A stretch of 64,000 nucleotides of DNA, taken from Phycisphaerae bacterium. GTDB lineage: Bacteria; Planctomycetota; Phycisphaerae; Tepidisphaerales; Tepidisphaeraceae. The first letter of the stretch is position 1. Every line of letters begins with the position of its first letter. A model generated the notes under the pieces. It ran no database searches and was not told the origin of the DNA. It saw nothing but the letters and a program-made list of their open reading frames with translations. Below are positions 6,611-13,967 of the stretch, piece by piece. The stretch spans positions 1 to 64,000 of the forward strand of contig JAICTV010000001.1 of the NCBI GenBank assembly GCA_025936175.1, read 5' to 3'. The position numbers and the translations under genes were made by a program.

Positions 6611-8386
6611 TTAGTGATCCAGCATCGGCCGATACAGTTTCTGCCGAAACTGCGGCTCGCGCAGCAGCATCGCCTGAAGAAACCGAAAGCTGTCGGCCAG
6701 ATAGCCCTCGTACCCGGACGGCTTTCCGTCCCACGTCGTCCAGTCGATCCCCTGCATCGCCGCGTCGGTCACACCGTTCTGGAACTCGCCGCGCTGCTGC
6801 CGCGCGAGCATCGCCTTGAGCACCGTGTCCGCGCGCTCCGTCTCCCCGACGAGGTAAAGGGCGTCGATGAAGTGCAGCGAATGCCCGGCGGAGATGCCGC
6901 CGTTCATGTAGACGCCGAAGGTGTCGGTGCCGTCCTCCTTGTGCGGCATGCCGATCGCATCCGGCTGGAGATAATCGGCGTGCAGCACCGGCACGAGCTG
7001 GCTGGGGACGCCGAGATCGAAGCGCGTGAAGCCGACCTGCTGCATCTTGGACCAAAGTCGATCGAGGATCCGTCGTCCCTCATCGGCATCGACCAGACCG
7101 TACTCGATCGCGAGCCCGTTGATCGTCGGCGCGGCGTAATCGTGCAGCGTGCCGTCGGCGCTCTTCCACCACGCGAGCCAGCCGGTCCTGGGATTGATCA
7201 GCGTCTTCGCGTATGCCGACTTGAGTCGATCGGCGAGCTGCGCGTACCGCGCCTGTTTATCCGCGTCGCGGACCTGCGCACACAGGTCCGCCATGCAGCG
7301 GAACGCGCGATAGACGAGTGCGTTGGTGTACGCGTCCTTGTGCCCGCAGTTGAGCGCATCCCACCAGGCGCACGATCGTGCGGGTTGCTGAAGCGTGTTG
7401 TAGTTGCCGCTCTGGGTCGCCTCGACGAGGCCGTCGGCGTCGATGTCACGTGAGGCGAGATACTCCGCCGCCAGCTCCAGCCGCGAGAGCTTCTTTGTAA
7501 GCCACGCGCGGTCGCCGCTCCCTTCGACGTAATCCCACGCCGCGATGACGGGCGAGGCGTTGGCGTCGAGGAAGTCGTGGTAATCCCAGTACCCGGTGAT
7601 CTCGCCGGTCTCTTTCCCGGCGGCGTCGCGGCGCATCTTCGTGTCGATCCAGTACTCGATTGTCCGCCGCAGCATCGGGAGCAGTTCGTCGCGCAGCGGA
7701 AGGGGCGTGAGGAAGATCTGATCGGCATAGAACCAGAGCGACGTGCTCGCCGGATCGCTGATCACGTTGTTCCCGAGGATTCCTGCGGGTGAGCTGAACG
7801 GCCTTCCCTGCTCGCCCCATTGCGCGCACGGCTGGATCGCGTTGAGCCACCCGCGCCTTGCGAGCATCCAGCCATCGATCGACTTGAGCCCCTTCGGCGG
7901 ATCGATCAATAGCGGCGTGAACTCCAGCTCGACGGGTTCGTCACACGCGAGGAAAAGCTTCACCCATTTCTCGGCGCGGCTTCCCGTGAGTCTGCCGAGC
8001 ACCCGCGCGCCGCCCCGTGCCGCCAGCCGCATGGGACCAAAATCAGGCGCGTTGATGATTCCCGGCAGCTCGAACGACCCGTCGTCGTTGAATCGTGTGA
8101 GGATTGTCGTCGGCGTCACGCGCGGGTCGAACGGCAGCACGAATCTTGCCGCCGCATCGAGCGAAACGACTATTGATCCGCCTTCGGCGCGTGCAGAAAT
8201 CTTCGCGCCGGTCGCGCGGGCCGGTTCACGGAGCAGGTTCCGCTCTACGCGCTTGCCGCCCTCGGTGTCCCAGCTCAAAAACTTGATCGCCGACCCATCG
8301 TCGGTCATTTCCACCCGCGCGACCGGGCCCCCGAATGCGAACGATGCCGACATGATCAGCACCAGCGAAAGAAGTGGTTTTCTCAC
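6611..8386 (-). CDS. Exported six-hairpin glycosidase-like protein
   Basis: This 591-residue protein has a signal peptide (LLSLVLIMSASFAFG). The following beta-rich part and a long alpha-helical domain (about 200-590) resemble the (alpha/alpha)6-toroid glycosidase superfamily. Typical stretches are YWDYHDFLDANASPVIAAWDYVEG, DADGLVEATQSGNY, CAWWDALNCGHKDAYTNALVYRAF and the C-terminal YEGYLADSFRFLQAML. Acidic residues that may be catalytic cannot be assigned by eye. The GTG at 8386 is preferred over a TTG at 8410 because a -10-like TATCAT lies exactly 9 nt before it, mirroring the divergent gene. It likely acts outside the cytoplasm on a polysaccharide, given the neighbouring beta-helix and Wzy/Wzz genes. 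Substrate unknown. Confidence 0.77.
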   Translation of the reverse strand: MRKPLLSLVLIMSASFAFGGPVARVEMTDDGSAIKFLSWDTEGGKRVERNLLREPARATGAKISARAEGGSIVVSLDAAARFVLPFDPRVTPTTILTRFNDDGSFELPGIINAPDFGPMRLAARGGARVLGRLTGSRAEKWVKLFLACDEPVELEFTPLLIDPPKGLKSIDGWMLARRGWLNAIQPCAQWGEQGRPFSSPAGILGNNVISDPASTSLWFYADQIFLTPLPLRDELLPMLRRTIEYWIDTKMRRDAAGKETGEITGYWDYHDFLDANASPVIAAWDYVEGSGDRAWLTKKLSRLELAAEYLASRDIDADGLVEATQSGNYNTLQQPARSCAWWDALNCGHKDAYTNALVYRAFRCMADLCAQVRDADKQARYAQLADRLKSAYAKTLINPRTGWLAWWKSADGTLHDYAAPTINGLAIEYGLVDADEGRRILDRLWSKMQQVGFTRFDLGVPSQLVPVLHADYLQPDAIGMPHKEDGTDTFGVYMNGGISAGHSLHFIDALYLVGETERADTVLKAMLARQQRGEFQNGVTDAAMQGIDWTTWDGKPSGYEGYLADSFRFLQAMLLREPQFRQKLYRPMLDH

Positions 8387-8390
8387 CGCC

Positions 8391-8404
8391 CGGCTATGAT
8401 AGCC
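8391..8404. promoter_or_regulatory. Symmetric divergent -10 palindrome
   Basis: The palindrome GGCTATGATAGCC at 8392-8404 contains TATGAT (8395-8400) for the plus strand and TATCAT (8401-8396) for the minus strand. Each lies exactly 9 nt from its start codon (ATG 8410, GTG 8386). Only 23 bases separate the two start codons, so both transcripts would be nearly leaderless. No -35 match is seen on either side. Confidence 0.45.
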
Positions 8405-8409
8405 GCGCA

Positions 8410-9600
8410 ATGACGTGGGTGCGCGGACGCTCTCGCTCCATTATCGTCACGATCTGTGCCGCCGCCTGCGTGCTGCTCTTCGCGACCGCAATGCTCCGCG
8501 CCCGCGAGCCGGCGGCGCGGTATCGCATCACGCGCGGCGGGACTTACAGCGGTGAATACGTCAGCGACGATCCGTCACTGGCCGTAATCAGCGTCGAGAC
8601 GAGCGATCCCGTCATCATCGAGGGCTCTATGCTTCGCGGCCGCGGCAATCTGATCGTCAGCCATTATCACCACGCGGACGTCACGATCCGCAATTGTGTC
8701 GGCAGCGGCGCCGGCCGATTCGCGCACGTCGAGGGCTTCAACCGAGTCACGATCGAACACTGCCGCCTCGACGGCACGCGGGGGATTTACCTGCTCGACT
8801 ACGCGGGCGATCGCTCCCCTCGGCAGTCGATCCGCGTCGCGGCGAACCAGGCACGCAACATCGACGGCCGCCGGCAGGACGGGAAGCAGGATCTTGTTCA
8901 ATTCCTCCAGCTCGACAAGATCCGCCACGTCGCGGGCGTAGACATCCTCTTCAACGAAGTGATCAACGAGCCGGTTAAAAGCTGCGTCGAGGACAACATC
9001 AGCATCTACCTCTCCAGCGGCACGAAGGAGAGCCCGATCAAGATCCACGACAACTTCATCCGCGGCGCCTATCCGTCCGACCCGCTGGCGAAGGGCTACT
9101 CCGGGGGCGGGATCATGCTCGGGGACGGCGTCGGCAAGACCGCCGACGATGATGCACAGTTCGTCGAAGCTTTCGCCAACCAGGTCCTCGATACCACCAA
9201 CTACGGCATCGCGATCTCCGCCGGCCACGACTGCACGATGTATCACAACCGCATCGTCTCCGCCGGCGTGCTGGCGGACGGCACGAAGATCCCGGCGCAG
9301 AACGTCGGCGCGTACATCTGGGATTCGTACAAGGCGGGCAAGCAACACTTCTTCAACAACCGCGGGCACGACAACGTCATCGGCTGGATCAACAAGGACG
9401 GCCGCAACGACTGGTGGCGTCCGGACGCGGCGGCGTGGGACAACAATCAGAATTGGCCCGGCCCCATCACGTCCTCCGTCTACGACGAGGAATGGAACCG
9501 CTGGCAGCAGAAGCTCAAATCCGCCGGCATCAGCGTCGGACCTACCTCGGCGTCCCCGCCGGGCGCGTCGCAGCCAGCTTCGCCGTCAACTCGTCGATAA
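8410..9600 (+). CDS. Exported right-handed beta-helix protein
   Basis: This 396-residue protein starts with a signal anchor or signal peptide (IIVTICAAACVLLFATAMLRA). It continues with repeated short strands typical of parallel beta-helix proteins of the pectate-lyase-like fold (IIEGSMLRGRGNLIVSHYHH, VTIRNCVGSG, VTIEHCRLDG, NYGIAISAGHDCTMYHNRIV). Such proteins bind or cleave polysaccharides. No lyase motif can be named with confidence. The ATG at 8410 replaces longer frames because it starts the signal sequence and sits 9 nt after TATGAT. Its last 59 bases overlap the 3' end of the convergent Wzy-like gene, so the SPPGASQPASPSTRR tail is encoded opposite that gene's C-terminus. Confidence 0.8.
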   Translation: MTWVRGRSRSIIVTICAAACVLLFATAMLRAREPAARYRITRGGTYSGEYVSDDPSLAVISVETSDPVIIEGSMLRGRGNLIVSHYHHADVTIRNCVGSGAGRFAHVEGFNRVTIEHCRLDGTRGIYLLDYAGDRSPRQSIRVAANQARNIDGRRQDGKQDLVQFLQLDKIRHVAGVDILFNEVINEPVKSCVEDNISIYLSSGTKESPIKIHDNFIRGAYPSDPLAKGYSGGGIMLGDGVGKTADDDAQFVEAFANQVLDTTNYGIAISAGHDCTMYHNRIVSAGVLADGTKIPAQNVGAYIWDSYKAGKQHFFNNRGHDNVIGWINKDGRNDWWRPDAAAWDNNQNWPGPITSSVYDEEWNRWQQKLKSAGISVGPTSASPPGASQPASPSTRR

Positions 9601-12049
9601 ACTTCTTCGCTCGCGGATCGTTGGGATGCTGACGCAACGCCGCTTGCGCTTCGCCGATCGCTTCATCATTTCGACCCATCAAGCGAAGCAGCTCCGCGTG
9701 ATTCAGCCGCCAGTCGAGGTTCGTCGGCTCCAGCTCGAGCGCTTTGCGATAGTTCTCGTCCGCGTTTTCGTACCTGCCGAGGCTCGTTCGATACGCCGCA
9801 ATGGTCGCGAATTTCCAGCCGTTGGGCTCGACCGTCGCGTCCGATTCGAGCAGGTCCGCCCCGCGCGCGTGGGCGAGCTTCCACTCATCGCCGAGGCTCG
9901 GGATCTTCTGCATCGCCGAAGAGACGAACATCATGCGGTACCAGCTCGGCTCGGCGACTTCCATCAGGCGCTGCGGCTCGTGCAGGTCCTTCAGGAGCAG
10001 GTCGCAGACGTCCGGCATCTGGGTGAAATCAAGCGTGACGGCGCGGCGGAGTTCCGGGACCGCCAGATCCCATCGCCCGCGCCGCGCGTCGATCTCCCCG
10101 GCGACTTCGGCCGTCGTGCCGTCGTTTTGCGCGAGCCGAAGCGCGGTGTGGATGTGCGTTATCCCGATCGGCAGGTCGAGGTAGTTCCGCTCGAGCTGCC
10201 CGAGCACGGTATACGGCGATCCAAAGGTCGGGCAGCACGCGCGAGCGGCATTGAGCTCCGCGACGGCGGCGCGAGCGGCATCGGTCAATTTCGGATCGGA
10301 ACGATCGTATCTTTCTCGTTCGATCCGCCAGTGCCAGACCGCGCACCAGTAGCGGATGTACACGTCGTCCGGCCGCGCCGCGATGGCGGCGGAGGATTGG
10401 GCGAGAAGCGCGTCCCGCTCGCCGGGCGTGGCCTTCCAGTCGTTCTCCCGCATGGACGCCGCGGTCGCTCTCGCTTCCTGAAAGTGCACGTCCGACCGCC
10501 ACGCCCGCGTCGCATCGATCACCGCCCAGACGACGAGCGTGACGACGACCAGTGCGATGAAGCCCGTCGCCGTCATCGATCGCGCGCGCGGCAAAGGGCC
10601 GTTGTCTCGATATCCCAGTGCGGCCAGCAATCCGCACGTGACGGCGGAAAGGTTCGCGACCGCCGGCACGTGCTGGCCGAAGTCGCTGAGGCTGTGCAGC
10701 ATGACGGCGACGAGGCCGAAGCTCAGCCCGATCGCCGCCGCCGCCGACGCGGCGCCCGGCGCCGACGCGCGGTCGTCCGCGCGTCGCGCGGCTCGCGACC
10801 ATCGCCACCAGACGAAGCCGATGAAACCCAGCACCGCGGCGATGCCCGCCGGCCCCGTCTCCACCAGCGTCTGCACGTACTCGTTCTCGACGTGCGTCGC
10901 GACGTTCTGCTCGACGTCGCGCTGATACATCGGGAAGACCCACTCGAAGGCTCCCAGTCCAATTCCGAATTGCGGAAAGTCGCGCACGATGTCGCCGGCG
11001 TTGCGCACCATTTCCAAGCGGTCGATCGTCCCGCCGCGCTCGAGCATGCGCTTCTGCACGCGATCGAAGCCCGTCCAGCAGAGCGCGAGAAAGGCGATCA
11101 GTGCAATCGCGGCGATGACGCCGCCCGCCCAGCGCATTCCGCGCGCCGAGATCAGCGCGATGAAGGTGAATGCCCCGGCCAGCAGCAGCGAAATGACCCC
11201 GCCGCGCGACAGCGACAGCGAGATCGTGAGCAGCCCGAGCACGATCGTCGCCGCCAGCGCGAACGCCCAGGCGCGACGGCCCCAGGCGGAAGGGAACGAG
11301 CGGCCGGTCTGCCGCGCGTCCGCTATCCACATCAGCAGCAGTGCCAGCGCGCAGCCGCCCGAAAGGTTCATGAACTGCGCGTAGTGACTGTGGTTGAAGA
11401 ACGAACCGCTCCGCGCCGGCTCGTCGGTCTCCACGCGCCAATAGACCCAGTGCGTGCCGGTGATGTCCTGTGCCAGCGCCAACGCGGCCAGGACGAACGC
11501 GATGACGGCGATACCCGCGAGCAGCCGCCGCATCCGCTTAGGGTCGCGATAGACGGTAGCGGCGGCGGCGAAGACGGTGGCCGCGATCAGCACGTGCCGC
11601 AGGTCATGCCGCGCGGCCGGCGGGTAAAAGCTCAGCGTCATTCGCGCCAGCCGAACCTTCGCGTCCGGCAGATCGTCGAGCAGTTCGGTCTTGAGCGACC
11701 GGGTGTGCGGCGAGATCGCGCCGACCAGTGCCGTCGGCAGCGGAGCGATCTGCAGGAACGCCACGCCGAGGAAGAGAACGATCGGAGCCCATCCCCAAGG
11801 TCCGATCACGCGGTCGGATCGGCGGCGAAGCACGGTTCGCGCGAGCAGGCACAACGCGATCGCGCCAGCCAAGGCGGTGACGATCAGCTCGCTCCACGGG
11901 TTCACCGCGCCGAACGCGGCCGGCGCGAATGCCAGCAGAGCGAACATCAGAACTTCGATGAGCGCGTCGATTCGGGGCGTGTGAGGCTCGATCTTGAGCT
12001 GCTGCTGCTGCCGCGTCGCGGATGCCGGCATCGACTTGGCGGGCGTCAT
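9542..12049 (-). CDS. O-antigen ligase/polymerase (Wzy-type) fused to TPR domain
   Basis: This 835-residue protein has about ten or more membrane helices in its first 470 residues and a soluble, TPR-rich C-terminal half. The Wzy_C region is recognisable: LSRGGVISLLLAG, FPQFGIGLGAFEWVFPMY and THVENEYVQTLVETGPAG. Proteins of this family polymerise glycan repeat units or ligate them to a carrier at the periplasmic face of the inner membrane. C-terminal TPR units include YENADENYRKALELEPTNLD and NDEAIGEAQAALRQHPNDPR. The ATG at 12049 overlaps the upstream Wzz-like stop as ATGA, which implies translational coupling and outweighs a longer frame to 12109. The 3' end overlaps the convergent beta-helix gene. 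Confidence 0.85.
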   Translation of the reverse strand: MTPAKSMPASATRQQQQLKIEPHTPRIDALIEVLMFALLAFAPAAFGAVNPWSELIVTALAGAIALCLLARTVLRRRSDRVIGPWGWAPIVLFLGVAFLQIAPLPTALVGAISPHTRSLKTELLDDLPDAKVRLARMTLSFYPPAARHDLRHVLIAATVFAAAATVYRDPKRMRRLLAGIAVIAFVLAALALAQDITGTHWVYWRVETDEPARSGSFFNHSHYAQFMNLSGGCALALLLMWIADARQTGRSFPSAWGRRAWAFALAATIVLGLLTISLSLSRGGVISLLLAGAFTFIALISARGMRWAGGVIAAIALIAFLALCWTGFDRVQKRMLERGGTIDRLEMVRNAGDIVRDFPQFGIGLGAFEWVFPMYQRDVEQNVATHVENEYVQTLVETGPAGIAAVLGFIGFVWWRWSRAARRADDRASAPGAASAAAAIGLSFGLVAVMLHSLSDFGQHVPAVANLSAVTCGLLAALGYRDNGPLPRARSMTATGFIALVVVTLVVWAVIDATRAWRSDVHFQEARATAASMRENDWKATPGERDALLAQSSAAIAARPDDVYIRYWCAVWHWRIERERYDRSDPKLTDAARAAVAELNAARACCPTFGSPYTVLGQLERNYLDLPIGITHIHTALRLAQNDGTTAEVAGEIDARRGRWDLAVPELRRAVTLDFTQMPDVCDLLLKDLHEPQRLMEVAEPSWYRMMFVSSAMQKIPSLGDEWKLAHARGADLLESDATVEPNGWKFATIAAYRTSLGRYENADENYRKALELEPTNLDWRLNHAELLRLMGRNDEAIGEAQAALRQHPNDPRAKKFIDELTAKLAATRPAGTPR

Positions 12050-13374
12050 CGTGCTTTGCCCAGCACGAGCGCAACCGCGAGGCCCGCGACCATTCCGCCG
12101 ACGCCGCACATCGCCATCACGCGCGCGCGATCAGGCGAGGACGGGTGCGTGGGGATGGTCGGCGGCTGCGCGAGCTTCATGACCGCCGCCGAAGCATCGC
12201 TGCCGCTGATCCTCCCGCGCAGTTTCTTGTCCGCCTCCGACAACGCCGCTTCCGCCTCCTTCAGCCTCGCTTCGAGTTGAGCGAGTTGATCGCGCTGGGC
12301 GATCGAAGTCTTCGAGCGGTTCTCCTGCTCATCCACCAGCGCCTTCAATTCGTCCGCCTTGTGCTGTGCGGAATCGCGCTGGTGCTCGAGGTATGCGCGA
12401 TAGGCTTGCGGGTACTGCTTGTCGATCTCCGCGAGCCTGGCGGTGAGCGCATCGACCTTCCGCTGCGTCTGCTGAAGTGCGGGGTGCTGTGGCAGGAGCG
12501 TTTGCCGCTGCTGCGCGAGCGTCGGCTCGAGCGCATCCAGTTCCTTGCGGATGATTGCGCGCTCCTGGTCGATCGCGTCGAAGATACCTGATGAACGCTT
12601 GGACGCGACGAGCTGTTCCGCCTTGGTCGGATCCGCCAGCAGCGGGGCGGCGTCGTCGTATTCGGTTTTCGCCTTGGAGGCGTCCGCCTGCGCCGTCGCC
12701 AGCGCGGCTTTGAGCTGTTGCAGTTGCGATGCGGCGGCTTGATCGGCGTCGCCGGCGGCGATCTTTGCGGAGGTGCGAAAATCGTTCAACGCCTTCTCCG
12801 CCGCCGCCCGCGCGGCTTCCATGCGATCACGATTGGCCGACAGATCGCCGAGGCTGTCGGCGCTGGCCTGTTGCTGCTGTCCCGCCGCCTTCAGATAGGC
12901 GCTCGCCAGCGCGTTCAACGTCATCGCCGCCTGCTCGCCGCGCGGAGCACTCAAGCTTACCGTCATCGTCCCTTGACCTTTATCGGTATGAATCGCGAGC
13001 TGGTCGCGAAGCTGCTGCACCGGCGGCGGCGTCCCGGGCGTGGCAGCGGCGGCAAGCACCGGCTCGGAAAGGAATAACTCGCGCTGTGCGGCAAGAAATT
13101 CATCCGGCGGCAAATCCTTCGCCGAGGGTGGCCGCGTGTGCTCGACGGCAAAAACGACGGTGGATGTGTAGAGCGGCGTCGCCGCCGCGCACCACAGGAT
13201 TGCAACAAGCAGCGCCACCGCGACGGCGGCCGCGACGACCCACCATTTCGAAGCCACCGCCGCCAAAAATCCGCCGTCACGCCCCTCGTCCGATCCGTCC
13301 CAGGTTCCGCGCAACGGAAAACCCCCGTCCGCCGGCGGTGACACCGCGGGATCGGGGGTTGTCGGCTCGCTCAT
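12046..13374 (-). CDS. Wzz/GumC-like polysaccharide chain-length protein
   Basis: This 442-residue protein has a membrane segment near the N-terminus (WWVVAAAVAVALLVAILWCAA, about 44-64) and a second near the C-terminus (VMAMCGVGGMVAGLAVALVL). Between them lies a long coiled coil (about 160-390) rich in Ala, Gln, Glu and Lys. This is the layout of polysaccharide co-polymerases that set chain length together with Wzy. A PPTIPTHPSSP motif before the last helix is the usual Pro-rich segment. There is no fused tyrosine kinase domain. The start MSEPTTP (13374) is chosen over a frame opening 18 bases upstream. Stop and next start overlap (ATGA) with the Wzy-like gene, so the two are surely one operon. 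Confidence 0.85.
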   Translation of the reverse strand: MSEPTTPDPAVSPPADGGFPLRGTWDGSDEGRDGGFLAAVASKWWVVAAAVAVALLVAILWCAAATPLYTSTVVFAVEHTRPPSAKDLPPDEFLAAQRELFLSEPVLAAAATPGTPPPVQQLRDQLAIHTDKGQGTMTVSLSAPRGEQAAMTLNALASAYLKAAGQQQQASADSLGDLSANRDRMEAARAAAEKALNDFRTSAKIAAGDADQAAASQLQQLKAALATAQADASKAKTEYDDAAPLLADPTKAEQLVASKRSSGIFDAIDQERAIIRKELDALEPTLAQQRQTLLPQHPALQQTQRKVDALTARLAEIDKQYPQAYRAYLEHQRDSAQHKADELKALVDEQENRSKTSIAQRDQLAQLEARLKEAEAALSEADKKLRGRISGSDASAAVMKLAQPPTIPTHPSSPDRARVMAMCGVGGMVAGLAVALVLGKAR

Positions 13375-13446
13375 GGATTGTAAGAGAAACACACTGCCGG
13401 GCGCAAAGCAAGCAGCGATGACGTCTAGGCGGACGCGGTGGCGGGG

Positions 13447-13758
13447 TTACTTGCCGTTGTTACCGTTCCCGTTGTTTCCGTTGCCGTTCCCATTGCCATT
13501 GCCGTTACCATTGCCGTTGCCGTTGCCGTTACCGTTTCCATTCCCGTTGCCGTTGCCATTTCCGTTCCCGTTACCCTTCTTGCTCTTGTCGGGCTTATCC
13601 GCCGGCGCCTTAACATCGTCGGCGGTGGCGAGATTGGTAGCGGTGGCGCTTTGGACCACGCCTGCACTGCCAACGGTAACGGCCGCAGACGCAGGACGCG
13701 CGGACGCGGCAATCACCAGCACGAGAGAGGAAACGAACGCAATAAGGATGGTCTTCAT
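13447..13758 (-). CDS. Small exported Gly-Asn repeat protein
   Basis: This 103-residue protein has a signal peptide (MKTILIAFVSSLVLVIAASA), a short linker and KPDKSKK, then about 17 consecutive Gly-Asn dipeptides ending in NGNGNNGK. The repeat DNA uses varied codons (GGN AAY), so the dipeptide is kept while the DNA is not an exact microsatellite. No domain is recognised. Gly/Asn-rich secreted tails can be structural or adhesive, but that is inference. The start at 13758 has GAGGG upstream and a promoter-like TTGACG-16-TAGTAT. It sits upstream of, and on the same strand as, the Wzz/Wzy genes, separated by 72 bases. Confidence 0.72.
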   Translation of the reverse strand: MKTILIAFVSSLVLVIAASARPASAAVTVGSAGVVQSATATNLATADDVKAPADKPDKSKKGNGNGNGNGNGNGNGNGNGNGNGNGNGNGNGNGNNGNGNNGK

Positions 13759-13780
13759 AGGAAACAGCCCTCGATCATTC

Positions 13781-13808
13781 ATACTAGCGCGCAGATCGAT
13801 TTCGTCAA
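13781..13808 (-). promoter_or_regulatory. Sigma70-like promoter for the Gly-Asn repeat gene
   Basis: On the minus strand TTGACG (13808-13803) is followed by a 16-nt spacer and TAGTAT (13786-13781). The start codon at 13758 lies 22 nt further on, leaving room for the GAGGG ribosome-binding site. It may also drive the Wzz/Wzy genes. Confidence 0.45.
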
Positions 13809-13967
13809 ACAATATCGACGCGAAAAGGGGTCAAACTTGCCCGGCGCCGCGGCAGGTCCGATTACCACATAACCGGCTTACGTGTAACAGCTTACCCAAA
13901 GTTTTGCCTCCTGGGCTCGCCGGACGTAACCTTGCCGCCCTGACACATGAAAGAGAGGCGGCACCCG

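Noticed and set aside
9149-12280. A 1043-codon plus-strand open frame across the Wzy/Wzz-like genes
   Set aside because: It is extremely Arg-rich, has no domain, and lies antisense to two well-recognised membrane genes. Long antisense frames are common in G+C-rich DNA.
13447-13570. Short tandem DNA repeats suggesting a CRISPR array or minisatellite
   Set aside because: The unit is six bases and codes for Gly-Asn in frame. There are no spacers and codons vary.
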